Shown here: one piece after another, positions 1 through 6,521 of the stretch
Layout: every line of letters begins with the position of its first letter
Position numbering within the stretch: position 1 is the stretch's first letter
Assembly (NCBI GenBank): GCA_011321985.1
Contig: DROB01000070.1
Span: 1 to 8,862 of the forward strand
DNA: 8,862 nucleotides
From: Gammaproteobacteria bacterium
Lineage (GTDB): Bacteria > Pseudomonadota > Gammaproteobacteria > SZUA-229
Reading direction: 5' to 3'
Program-made: the position numbers and the translations under genes
The notes under the pieces: generated by a model
Seen by the model: only the letters and a program-made list of their open reading frames with translations
Database searches by the model: none
Told to the model about the DNA's origin: nothing

Positions 1-1
1 A

Positions 2-91
2 AAATTAGAAGGAATATCGACCAACAAATCGCTATATGTAATTCGGACAATTTCTGAATTAAATGCCTTTGTTGAGAAAAATGTGAAATAA
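2..91 (+). CDS. C-terminal tail of an unidentified protein (5' end outside window)
   Basis: A reading frame open from the left edge gives 29 residues and ends at a TAA. The visible peptide includes YVIRTISELNAFVEKNVK, which reads like an amphipathic C-terminal helix. It is too short to assign a family; the tail recalls the last helix of small carrier proteins, but that is only an impression. The segment is AT-rich, like the start of the next gene, which lies about 60 bases downstream on the same strand. It could also be a chance open frame. Confidence 0.4.
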   Translation, partial: KLEGISTNKSLYVIRTISELNAFVEKNVK

Positions 92-150
92 AATCATTTG
101 ATATTAACCGGTCTTGCTCGCTGTTTAGCATGCATTACATATGTAAGAAA

Positions 151-483
151 ATGGCAAAAGAATACTACGAAAAACTATCCAGGCTCCTCATAGATGCTGA
201 TATAAAAAAAGAAGTCGAAAAACCGATGGAAGTAAAACATTTCTTCAGTGGTGCCGCACTGTATGTGGGGCAATCGATATGCGCTTCCCTGACCCCCGTT
301 GGCCTGGCTTTCAAGCTGCCAGAGAAAGAAGTTGATGCGTTGATAAAAAGTGGCGAGGCGATCCCTTTAAAATATTTCCCCAGAGGGCATGTGAAAAAAG
401 GTTATGCACTCTTTCAGAAACCGGATGAGATAAAGCCGGAACAATTGAGAAAATACTTCATTAGATCCGCCCGGCAGGTGTGA
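151..483 (+). CDS. TfoX N-terminal domain protein (stand-alone)
   Basis: A 110-residue protein matching the TfoX_N (Sxy N-terminal) family along most of its length. Visible are the family's N-terminal helix (MAKEYYEKLSRLL), a central beta segment with the typical F-G/S-G-x-x-L/I-Y pattern (HFFSGAALYVG, about residues 30-40), a second segment ending in LAFKLPEKE (52-60), and KGYALFQKP near 83-91. The TfoX C-terminal domain is absent, which is common for single-domain members of about 100 residues. In enteric bacteria and relatives, full-length TfoX/Sxy proteins promote competence gene expression; the role of the short forms is not established, so none is claimed. An ATG at 130 would add seven residues, but the ATG at 151 starts where the family similarity begins and has a weak purine stretch (TAAGAA) before it. 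The first 90 bases are AT-rich and the rest is close to the window average. Confidence 0.75.
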   Translation: MAKEYYEKLSRLLIDADIKKEVEKPMEVKHFFSGAALYVGQSICASLTPVGLAFKLPEKEVDALIKSGEAIPLKYFPRGHVKKGYALFQKPDEIKPEQLRKYFIRSARQV

Positions 484-573
484 TCTGTATCCACACACAG
501 GTCAGTCAAGTGTTCGTCCGAAAAAAGCAGGGAAAGATATTGTGGCGGAGTCGTGCATGGCGTAAAAGTCAGC

Positions 574-1986
574 TTATGTTAGCACTGGATTTTTCAGATT
601 AAAACTCTGGTCTTTTGCCGGCATTTCCACCCGCGTATTTTTTAATTTTTTTGCAAACGCCTGCATGCTCCGGGGTTCACCGTGTACCAGAAAAGTTGTC
701 TCTGGGTTACCGGTATGTTTATGCCATGCCAGTAGTCCCGCCTGGTCGGCATGTGCAGAAAAACCGCCGATGGTATGGATGTCTGCCTGTACGGAGATTT
801 CTTCACCGAAGATATTGACGCGCTCAGCACCATCGATGATCTGGCGTGCCAGTGTGCCCTGTGCAGCATAACCGACAAAGACGATGCTGCTCCGTCTGTT
901 CCAGAGGTTGTGTTTTAGATGATGGCGTACACGCCCGCCGGTACACATACCGGAACCAGCCATGATTACGGCCCCCCCTGTGATCTGATTGATAGCCATC
1001 GAGTCGGCGGTCTCGCGGGTGAAATGTAGGCCGGGCAGATCAAACGGGTCGCCGCCATCGTGCGCCAGCTTCAGTGTTCTGTTATCAAAACATTCCGGGT
1101 GGCGCTGAAAAATCTGTGTTGCAGAAATCGCCATCGGGGAATCCAGAAAGACATTGGTATAATGACCGATATCTTTCTTTTCGACCCCTTCTCGCAGGTA
1201 ATAGAGAATTTCCTGCGCCCGTTCAAGAGCAAAAGTCGGAATAATGACATTGCCGCCACGCCCGATTGTTTCATTGATGACGTCGTAGAGCTCTTCGATG
1301 GAAGGTAGCAGTTGTTTGTGTAGACGATCACCGTAAGTCGTTTCCATGACCACGGTATCAACTTCGGGTGGTATACCCGGTGAACGTAAAATTGCGCGAC
1401 CGTCATAGCCGATATCACCGGAGAACAGTATGCGATGATGTTGGCCTTCTTCATCCAGTTCCAGAAGAATACTGGCAGAGCCGAGGATGTGACCGGCTTC
1501 AAGGAAGGTGGCACGGATGCCGGGCGTAACCGGTAGTGCCTCATCATATCGGGCATGGCGGCCGAAATAATCGAGCGTGTTTAATGCATTTAACGTGGTA
1601 TATAGTGGTTCGTACACCTTGCTTTTTTTATTGCGCCGTCTTGCCCTGCGCTGCTGGTAACGGGCTTCTTCTTCCTGCAGGCCTGCCGAATCCAGCATCA
1701 CCAGCCGTGCCAGCTCGGTGGTGGCTGCTGTGGTGATTATCTCACCTTCAAAACCCCGTTTGACCAGTAGCGGGATACGACCACAGTGGTCGAGGTGTGC
1801 GTGGGTGAGTAGTAAGTAATCGATAGATGCCGGATCAAAACCGAACGGTTCAGCATTCTCTTCGTTCAGTTCACGTCCGCCCTGAAACATACCGCAGTCG
1901 ATGAGGATGCGTTTGCCTACACATTCCAGCAGATGGCAGGAGCCAGTGACACCCTGATCTGCTCCATGAAAGGAGATTTTCATCAT
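574..1986 (-). CDS. beta-CASP metallo-beta-lactamase-fold hydrolase (CPSF73/RNase J-like)
   Basis: A 470-residue metallo-hydrolase of the beta-CASP group, whose characterised members are RNA endo/exonucleases that bind two zinc ions. The zinc-site motifs are all present: D30 in the LIDCG strand, THAHLDHCGR with H62, H64, D66 and H67, H166 in EAGHILGS, and D191 in FSGDIG. The beta-CASP domain runs from about 210 to 360 and shows motif A (METTYGDR, E215), a PTFALERAQE segment near 250 and the motif B region GGRVRHHL around 351-358. The RMMBL region follows with GGFSAHADQ (408-415) and motif C FLVHGE (H435). A basic stretch at about 111-123 (QQRRARRRNKKSK) could contact nucleic acid; this is inference. 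The length fits the bacterial YSH1-like family. It is the second gene of an operon, 21 bases after the LOG-family gene. Two adjacent ATGs (1986 and 1983) are possible starts; the spacing to AGGA slightly favours the second. Substrate is unknown. Confidence 0.93.
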   Translation of the reverse strand: MMKISFHGADQGVTGSCHLLECVGKRILIDCGMFQGGRELNEENAEPFGFDPASIDYLLLTHAHLDHCGRIPLLVKRGFEGEIITTAATTELARLVMLDSAGLQEEEARYQQRRARRRNKKSKVYEPLYTTLNALNTLDYFGRHARYDEALPVTPGIRATFLEAGHILGSASILLELDEEGQHHRILFSGDIGYDGRAILRSPGIPPEVDTVVMETTYGDRLHKQLLPSIEELYDVINETIGRGGNVIIPTFALERAQEILYYLREGVEKKDIGHYTNVFLDSPMAISATQIFQRHPECFDNRTLKLAHDGGDPFDLPGLHFTRETADSMAINQITGGAVIMAGSGMCTGGRVRHHLKHNLWNRRSSIVFVGYAAQGTLARQIIDGAERVNIFGEEISVQADIHTIGGFSAHADQAGLLAWHKHTGNPETTFLVHGEPRSMQAFAKKLKNTRVEMPAKDQSFNLKNPVLT

Positions 1987-1989
1987 TAT

Positions 1990-1993
1990 TCCT
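1990..1993 (-). promoter_or_regulatory. ribosome binding site for the beta-CASP hydrolase gene
   Basis: AGGA on the minus strand lies 3 bases before the first ATG and 6 bases before the second in the ATGATG pair. The better spacing favours initiation at the second ATG (1983). It sits inside the 21-base gap after the LOG gene, so the downstream gene can be translated independently from a shared transcript. Confidence 0.55.
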
Positions 1994-2007
1994 GTCGGGT
2001 TATATCG

Positions 2008-2967
2008 TTACTCATCATCTATCAGGTTATTGCCTTCGCATCGGCACCATGACTGTAGACCGTTCCATATTTCTTCTGCGGTTTCGGCATACCAGAATAA
2101 TTCTCTATCTTCGATATCGATTACACCTTCTTCCACCAGGAAATCGACATCGAAGGCTTTACGCCAGTAAGACTCGCCTACCAGTACCACCGGGATGGGT
2201 TTGATCTTACGCGTCTGTATCAGGGTCAGGGTCTCGAACAGTTCATCGAAGGTGCCGTAACCGCCAGGAAAAGCGACCAGGGCACGGGCACGTAACATGA
2301 AATGCATCTTACGTAGTGAGAAGTAATGAAATTGAAAGCACAGCTCAGGTGTAACATAAGGATTGGGGTATTGCTCGTGCGGCAGTGTAATATTTAAACC
2401 GACGGTCTGGCCCTGTACATCGTGCGCACCACGGTTGGCCGCTTCCATGATGCCGGGGCCGCCGCCGGTCATCACCACCAGTCTCGAATCACCTGGACCG
2501 CCACCTGCATCGGCAACCATCCTGGAAAAATCACGTGCGACATGGTAATACTGACTCTTGTCCAGGATACGTTCTGCGATGCGTAACCGTTGCTGTAATG
2601 TTTTACTCTCAGGTTTTTCTGCCAGTGCATCATGCAGCTTATCGACTTTGCTTTTTGCAGCCAGTGGTTCAACGATCCGGGTGCTGCCGAAGACCACGAT
2701 GGTATGTTTTATACCGTGTTCTTTCAGTACACGATCAGGTTTCAGGTAATCCAGTTGCAGTCGTACCCCACGAGCATCATCACCGTTGAGAAAATCAATG
2801 TCTTCTATCGCTGGCACATAGGATGGACTCTCGAAGATCGCCTGTAGTTTAGATGGACACTCAGGGTCTTCGACAGATGATTTCGGGGTGTTCCATGGCA
2901 GGGGTTCTTTACGTTCATCAGCCCGTGCTGGTTCGGGTATATTTAGTTTATCCTTTTTATCTCTCAT
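2008..2967 (-). CDS. LOG-family (TIGR00730-type) Rossmann-fold protein, long form
   Basis: A 319-residue member of the LOG family, formerly mis-annotated as lysine decarboxylases. Characterised members are nucleoside 5'-monophosphate phosphoribohydrolases acting on cytokinin ribotides or related nucleotides; activity here is inferred from family only. Counting from the chosen start, the Rossmann core opens with VVFGSTR (about 92-97), followed by the glycine-rich MTGGGPGIMEAANRGA (about 166-181) and the signature PGGYGTFDE (234-242) with its conserved glutamate. It has roughly 90 residues before the core, longer than the typical 180-200-residue LOG proteins; the first 40 are polar, proline-rich and probably disordered. 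The frame extends upstream to a GTG at 3051, but I chose the ATG at 2967 because the extra residues look non-conserved and a good promoter candidate lies between the two. There is no strong Shine-Dalgarno. First gene of an operon with the beta-CASP hydrolase. Confidence 0.9.
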   Translation of the reverse strand: MRDKKDKLNIPEPARADERKEPLPWNTPKSSVEDPECPSKLQAIFESPSYVPAIEDIDFLNGDDARGVRLQLDYLKPDRVLKEHGIKHTIVVFGSTRIVEPLAAKSKVDKLHDALAEKPESKTLQQRLRIAERILDKSQYYHVARDFSRMVADAGGGPGDSRLVVMTGGGPGIMEAANRGAHDVQGQTVGLNITLPHEQYPNPYVTPELCFQFHYFSLRKMHFMLRARALVAFPGGYGTFDELFETLTLIQTRKIKPIPVVLVGESYWRKAFDVDFLVEEGVIDIEDRELFWYAETAEEIWNGLQSWCRCEGNNLIDDE

Positions 2968-3001
2968 GGTTGCTCGGTGTCTGCAGGGAAACGGATAAGG
3001 T

Positions 3002-3030
3002 GATACAGTTATTACTATACACCTTGTCAA
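3002..3030 (-). promoter_or_regulatory. candidate sigma70 promoter for the LOG / beta-CASP operon
   Basis: On the minus strand a perfect -35 hexamer TTGACA (3025-3030) is followed, after 17 bases, by a weak -10 TGTATC (3002-3007). Transcription would start about 30 bases before the ATG at 2967, in agreement with that start and against the GTG at 3051. The -10 matches consensus at only three of six positions. Confidence 0.4.
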
Positions 3031-3097
3031 TCTACATAAAAACAACTTCACCGTGACTCAGGTCAAGTTACAATACGAAGAGCGAAAAGGATTTCCT

Positions 3098-3118
3098 GTC
3101 AGAGGATGTTATCCTGAC
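3098..3118 (+). other. small hairpin in the permease leader
   Basis: GTCAG-AG-GAT, loop GTT, ATC-CTGAC: an eight-pair stem with a two-base bulge, followed by the weakly T-rich TTTACTGT. It lies about 60 bases before the permease start. It could be leader structure or a weak stop for upstream read-through. It does not have the U-tract of a strong intrinsic terminator. Confidence 0.25.
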
Positions 3119-3169
3119 TTTACTGTCTCGGTTAAGGTGGTCTAAGTCACTTGTTATTTGAAAAAGAGA

Positions 3170-3174
3170 GAAGG
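3170..3174 (+). promoter_or_regulatory. ribosome binding site fixing the permease start
   Basis: GAAGG within a purine-rich run lies six bases before the ATG at 3181. It is the best Shine-Dalgarno in the window and supports this start over alternatives. Confidence 0.65.
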
Positions 3175-3180
3175 TAGAGT

Positions 3181-4470
3181 ATGTACAAATCAGATAAACC
3201 CATCGGCTTCTGGTCAGCAGTTTCGATGGGTATCGGCGCGATGGTGGGTGCGGGTATCTTCGCTTTACTGGGTGAGGCCAGCGCCATATCGGGCAGTGCG
3301 GTTTATATCTCTTTTATTCTGGGCGGGGTCATCGCATTATTCAGTGGTTATTCGCTCGGTAAGTTAGGTGCACGTTATCCTGCTGCGGGTGGCATCGTCG
3401 AATATCTCACACAGTCGTATGGAACGGGAACGTTTACCGGCTCCATGAGTATCATGCTGTATCTGGCAGCGATCGTTTCCCTGAGCCTGATCGCAAAGGC
3501 ATTTGGTAATTATGCCGTCACTTTTCTGCCCGCCGGCTTCTCTCATCTCTGGCATTACTTTTTTTCTACCGGCATCGTTGTCCTGTTCGTATTTATCAAT
3601 TTAAAGGGAGCTAAAGACGTTGCTGTATGGGAAAGGTTGATCGTTGCGGTCAAGTTTTCGGTATTGTGTGTGCTTTCTTTTGCCGGAGTCCTGTATATGG
3701 ATTCCAGCTTGCTCTCACCGCATACTTACCCGCCGACGAGCAGTATCTTCTATAGTCTTTCGATTACTTTTTTTGCTTATGAAGGCTTCAGGGTTATCAC
3801 TAACACGGCAGAAGATATGCCTGATCCGGCTAAGACCCTGCCGAGGGCGATGATGGCTTCTATCCTCCTGGTGATGTTGCTGTATATCGCCGTTAGCTTT
3901 GCCGTTTTTGGCAACCTGCCGACCGATAAAGTGATCGCATCTAAAGATTTCGCGCTGGCTGAAGCGGCATTGCCCATCTTTGGACATGCGGGTTTCGTGG
4001 TGGTTGCTATCGCCGCATTAATCTCGACGGCATCATCCATCAATGCAAATTTATATGCGGTAACCAATGTGACATATCAACTGGCAAAATACGGCGAGCT
4101 GCCATCGGTGTTTGGTAAACCGATAGGCCATAGCAGGGAAGGGCTGGTGATCAGTGGTTTTCTCATCGTCATCTTATCGTTATTATTTGATCTGTCCGAG
4201 ATCGCCGCGATCGGTTCTATCTCTATCCTGTTCGTGCATTCTGTTACCCATATCGGGCACCTGAAGATAGCAACAGAGACCGGTGCCTCACGATTGTTAG
4301 TCCTGCTCGCGGCATTATTCAGCCTGTTGGCGATGTTACTGGCTATCGCTTATGTCAGTAAAGAGTCACATCAGGTGATCGTGGTGCTGGCTGGTTTTAT
4401 TTTCTTATCGGTGACGACTGAGATCGTATTGCAGAAGTATCTGCAGAGAGAAGTCAGATCCCGGGCTTGA
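3181..4470 (+). CDS. APC-superfamily amino acid permease
   Basis: A 429-residue integral inner-membrane protein of the amino acid-polyamine-organocation superfamily, secondary transporters that move amino acids or polyamines using ion gradients or exchange. The first helix has the substrate-binding glycine-rich signature GIGAMVGAGIFALLG (17-31), where the helix is unwound in structures of the family. FFAYEGFRVI (197-206) and AEDMPDPAKTLPRAM (210-224) match the conserved helix 6 and following loop. Hydrophobic stretches at about 11-30, 40-60, 88-108, 125-140, 153-173, 188-206, 224-244, 270-290, 321-337, 341-357, 371-391 and 397-413 fit about twelve helices. Substrate cannot be read from the sequence. 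It is transcribed divergently from the LOG gene with a 213-base gap and is apparently a single-gene unit. Nothing links it functionally to its neighbours. Confidence 0.9.
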   Translation: MYKSDKPIGFWSAVSMGIGAMVGAGIFALLGEASAISGSAVYISFILGGVIALFSGYSLGKLGARYPAAGGIVEYLTQSYGTGTFTGSMSIMLYLAAIVSLSLIAKAFGNYAVTFLPAGFSHLWHYFFSTGIVVLFVFINLKGAKDVAVWERLIVAVKFSVLCVLSFAGVLYMDSSLLSPHTYPPTSSIFYSLSITFFAYEGFRVITNTAEDMPDPAKTLPRAMMASILLVMLLYIAVSFAVFGNLPTDKVIASKDFALAEAALPIFGHAGFVVVAIAALISTASSINANLYAVTNVTYQLAKYGELPSVFGKPIGHSREGLVISGFLIVILSLLFDLSEIAAIGSISILFVHSVTHIGHLKIATETGASRLLVLLAALFSLLAMLLAIAYVSKESHQVIVVLAGFIFLSVTTEIVLQKYLQREVRSRA

Positions 4471-4541
4471 TCCGAAGTTCAGAGGTTCTCTGGTGGTGAC
4501 TGTCGTGTGGTGTATCGCTCATGTGTTTGCTCGCATTACGT

Positions 4542-5183
4542 TCAGCCCATCACCGGTCGGTTGTTGGCCCAGTACAGGATCAGTAAAAAACCAAATAACA
4601 TACCACCCAGATGAGCAAAATGCGCGACACCCGCGTCGGTCCCTGTTACCCCGAAGACCAGTTCGATGACACCATAGATGATGACGAACCATTTTGCTTT
4701 TATCGGCATCGGTGGTATTAGCAGGATCAATATCTGGTTGGGAAAAAACAGACCGTAGGCGAGCAGTACACCAAAGACACCACCACTGGCACCGATCGTG
4801 GGTGAATATTGTCCCAGCATATTCTGGACGAGGAGTTGCGTTAATGCCGCGCCAGCTACGCAGACAAGATAATAGAGTGTAAAGTTTTTTGATCCCCATC
4901 TGTTTTCCAGACTCGAGCCAAACAGCCACAGGGCGTACATGTTTAATAACAGATGTGTCACGCTGCCGTGCAGGAAGCCGTAGCTCAACAATTGCCATGG
5001 CATGAATTCATGTCGGGGTGTTATCTGTCCGAATACACTGTCTGCGGCCAGTGGCCAGAGAGCAAAATGACCCAGTAAAAAGTTAGTAAATAATAATTCC
5101 AGTAGATAAATGATGCCATTCGATATCAGTAAAATTTTTATCACCGGAGGGAGTATGGAATAGTGGTGTCGTATGCCTGCCAT
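4542..5183 (-). CDS. rhomboid-family intramembrane serine protease
   Basis: A 213-residue membrane protease with the minimal six-helix rhomboid core and no N-terminal cytoplasmic domain of the GlpG type. The catalytic serine is S133 in GASGGVFG and the catalytic histidine is H191 in AHLGG. H77 and N81 in THLLLNMYALWLFG correspond to the oxyanion-hole histidine and asparagine of the family, and the preceding WQLLSYGFLH is typical of loop 1/helix 2. Hydrophobic helices are visible at about 13-33, 68-90, 103-120, 131-147, 150-176 and 185-205. The enzyme would cleave transmembrane helices of client proteins in the inner membrane; clients are unknown. The ATG at 5183 has no clear Shine-Dalgarno. 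It is convergent with the permease and separated from the upstream GTPase gene by 103 AT-rich bases, so it may have its own promoter or be read with the GTPase. Confidence 0.92.
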   Translation of the reverse strand: MAGIRHHYSILPPVIKILLISNGIIYLLELLFTNFLLGHFALWPLAADSVFGQITPRHEFMPWQLLSYGFLHGSVTHLLLNMYALWLFGSSLENRWGSKNFTLYYLVCVAGAALTQLLVQNMLGQYSPTIGASGGVFGVLLAYGLFFPNQILILLIPPMPIKAKWFVIIYGVIELVFGVTGTDAGVAHFAHLGGMLFGFLLILYWANNRPVMG

Positions 5184-5286
5184 AAGGTTTATCTTTGTGT
5201 TATTTTAATTTTCATGTTGTTTAATTTTTGCGCTGTTTAATCCGCCGTCGTAACAATCTGTGGTTATTTATCTGTTTTGCAATGGA

Positions 5287-6222
5287 TTAACCCGATATAC
5301 AGCTCCGGATATCTGATTTCAGTGAGTCGATATTCAGATCCGGGTCGATCACTTCTATATAGCTGCCACCCTGATGGTCAAACGGTGTTATCTCGACCTG
5401 ACCGGTTACGTAATTCAGCAGATAACAGGTATCTGCCGTTCGGATGATCCCTTTGAGCCTTGTTAAACCAACGTTTTTCAGCCAGTGTTTTAATGCTGTG
5501 ATATCGAACAGCGTCTCTTCCGGATAATGGAAGGTGTGTGAGCGCCACTCGGAGGATTGCCCGGAGGATGGTTCAGAGGGTATTGTCTCAAAAGTAAATT
5601 CCTGTGTATATTGTCGATGTTGATAATCGAGCCATCCGGTATTCAGTCGTCCCTTCGTGGTACTTGCGATATGCACTTTGGCCGGATCAAAAGTTTGAGA
5701 TAATAACGCGAAGGCATGAAGGGCGGCGGTAGAAGCCAGATCTGTTTTATTTGCGATCAGGATATCTGCAAACTGTATCTGCTCTTTGAAACGTTCATTG
5801 TTTTGGTAAGCGGGATTAATAAGGTATTCAGGATCAAGCAGACAGATGCCCGCTCGTAGTGTTAAGACCTGCTCAAAACCTTTGCCCTTCAGTGTTTTCA
5901 GGACACCTGCCGGATGACCAACGCCACTGGATTCGATGATAAGGCGGTCTGGTCGAGCCTCACCGAGCAGCCGGTTGACGGCCACCTGTAATGGCAGCCC
6001 CTGTGCGCAGCACATGCAGCCACCGGGAATTTCTTTTACTGTAATATCATTTGCCCGATAGATCTGCCCGTCGATACCGACTTTGCCAAACTCATTGACC
6101 AGCACTGCCCATTTTTCTGTGTCGGGTTTCTTCGTGAACAGATCCAGTATGGCGGTGGTCTTACCTGTACCGAGAAAACCGGAGATAATATTGGTGGGGA
6201 CGTTGCGTATCTCTGGCGGCAT
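5287..6222 (-). CDS. COG0523 / CobW-like metallochaperone GTPase
   Basis: A 311-residue G3E-family GTPase. Family members use GTP to deliver metals (zinc in ZNG1/ZigA-type proteins, cobalt in CobW) to target enzymes in the cytosol. Counting from the chosen ATG, Walker A is GFLGTGKTT (15-23), the metal-binding GGCMCC motif is at 67-72 with C69, C71 and C72, the switch/Walker B region is LIIESSGVGHP (94-104) and the guanine-specificity motif NKTD is at 158-161. A CobW C-terminal domain spans about 226-300. The His-rich linker of some zinc-linked members is missing. The frame extends in-register to an ATG at 6327 and a TTG at 6330, but similarity starts at PTNIISGF just after the 6222 ATG. No Shine-Dalgarno is evident at either start. 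It is divergent from the czc-type efflux operon, which favours a zinc, cobalt or cadmium role; the exact metal is inference. Confidence 0.9.
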   Translation of the reverse strand: MPPEIRNVPTNIISGFLGTGKTTAILDLFTKKPDTEKWAVLVNEFGKVGIDGQIYRANDITVKEIPGGCMCCAQGLPLQVAVNRLLGEARPDRLIIESSGVGHPAGVLKTLKGKGFEQVLTLRAGICLLDPEYLINPAYQNNERFKEQIQFADILIANKTDLASTAALHAFALLSQTFDPAKVHIASTTKGRLNTGWLDYQHRQYTQEFTFETIPSEPSSGQSSEWRSHTFHYPEETLFDITALKHWLKNVGLTRLKGIIRTADTCYLLNYVTGQVEITPFDHQGGSYIEVIDPDLNIDSLKSDIRSCISG

Positions 6223-6248
6223 ATGTTGAATAAGGTCTTCTACTCTGT

Positions 6249-6276
6249 GGCTGAGCACCTGGGGCTGAGCACCTGT
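6249..6276. repeat. 14-base tandem duplication upstream of the GTPase start
   Basis: GGCTGAGCACCTGG is followed immediately by GGCTGAGCACCTGT: two copies with 13 of 14 bases identical. It lies 27 bases before the GTPase ATG. Because 14 is not a multiple of three, it would shift the frame of any longer N-terminal extension, which supports treating this stretch as untranslated leader. Confidence 0.85.
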
Positions 6277-6418
6277 AATCGATAGTTGTACGATGGGCCA
6301 AATCGCCCGTACCTGCCACTTTATCATCAATCATCAGAAAGGATGGCAGAGTATCGCTGTGGTCGCCAGGTCCTGATCAGACAGGCATATCCTGAATTGA
6401 ATAACGCAGCACAGGATG

Positions 6419-6448
6419 GGTATAACAAGCAATATTTTGTATTGTAAA
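6419..6448 (-). promoter_or_regulatory. candidate promoter for the COG0523 GTPase
   Basis: Minus-strand TTTACA (6443-6448, five of six to consensus) is followed by 18 bases and TATACC (6419-6424, four of six). The -35 lies in the left arm of the inverted repeat. An alternative on the same strand is TTGCAA (6459-6464), 17 bases, TACAAA (6436-6441). Either gives a leader of around 190-210 bases to the ATG at 6222. Confidence 0.35.
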
Positions 6449-6465
6449 TAACAACCATTTGCAAT
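6441..6465. promoter_or_regulatory. candidate operator: 9-7-9 inverted repeat
   Basis: ATTGTAAAT (6441-6449), seven-base spacer, ATTTGCAAT (6457-6465). The arms are complementary at eight of nine positions. The site covers the -35 elements of both divergent promoter candidates, so a bound repressor could block both. The offset stretch on the minus strand bears a partial, hand-scored likeness to a Fur-type box (11 of 19), too weak to name the regulator. It does not match the classical enteric Zur palindrome. Confidence 0.4.
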
Positions 6466-6486
6466 TAGAGGAAAACTTGCTAGACT
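6459..6486 (+). promoter_or_regulatory. candidate promoter for the czc-type efflux operon
   Basis: TTGCAA (6459-6464, four of six to the -35 consensus), 16-base spacer, TAGACT (6481-6486, four of six to the -10), preceded by TG at the extended -10 position (TGCTAGACT). Transcription would start near 6493, about 30 bases before the CzcI-like ATG. The spacing is not the 19-20 bases expected of MerR-type metal-sensor promoters. Confidence 0.4.
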
Positions 6487-6521
6487 TCGGGTGTACTGGT
6501 TATCCTGTCAAACACATTATT

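Larger units (their letters stand above)
6223..6521. other. divergent control region between GTPase and efflux operon
   Basis: About 300 bases without a convincing gene. From left to right it contains a 14-base tandem duplication, a long GTPase leader, and an AT-rich core (about 6420-6490) with an inverted repeat and two facing promoter candidates. A minus-strand ATG at 6334 opens a short overlapping frame that I do not consider supported. Confidence 0.6.

Noticed and set aside
481..504. Possible terminator after the TfoX-domain gene: TGATCTGT pairing with ACAGGTCA, eight-base loop.
   Set aside because: It includes the stop codon, contains a G-T pair and has no T-run after it. No strong terminator is visible between the two convergent genes (484-573).
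642..1736. Several open frames of 60-160 codons on both strands inside the beta-CASP hydrolase gene.
   Set aside because: They lie wholly within a gene with intact catalytic motifs and show no recognisable domain; they are shadow frames. The same applies to those inside the LOG, permease, rhomboid and czcC genes.
4480..4492. CAGAG-GTT-CTCTG hairpin between the convergent permease and rhomboid genes.
   Set aside because: A five-pair stem without a T-tract on either strand is too weak to call a terminator.
5184..5286. AT-rich gap between GTPase and rhomboid genes, examined for a rhomboid promoter or small RNA.
   Set aside because: Several loose -10-like and -35-like hexamers occur, but none pair at proper spacing with good matches, and no stable hairpin was found.
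6160..6334. Minus-strand short frame from an ATG at 6334 overlapping the GTPase start; part of it (LPSFLMIDDKVAGTGDL) recalls the cis-proline strand of thioredoxin-fold proteins.
   Set aside because: No CxxC or thioredoxin N-terminal half precedes it in frame (a stop lies just upstream), the frame runs on into the GTPase coding sequence, and there is no ribosome binding site. The likeness is probably chance.
6478..6507. MerR-type promoter (TTGCTA, 18 bases, TATCCT) upstream of the CzcI-like gene.
   Set aside because: The spacer lacks the dyad symmetry that MerR-family metal sensors need, and the TTGCAA / TGCTAGACT arrangement is at least as good.
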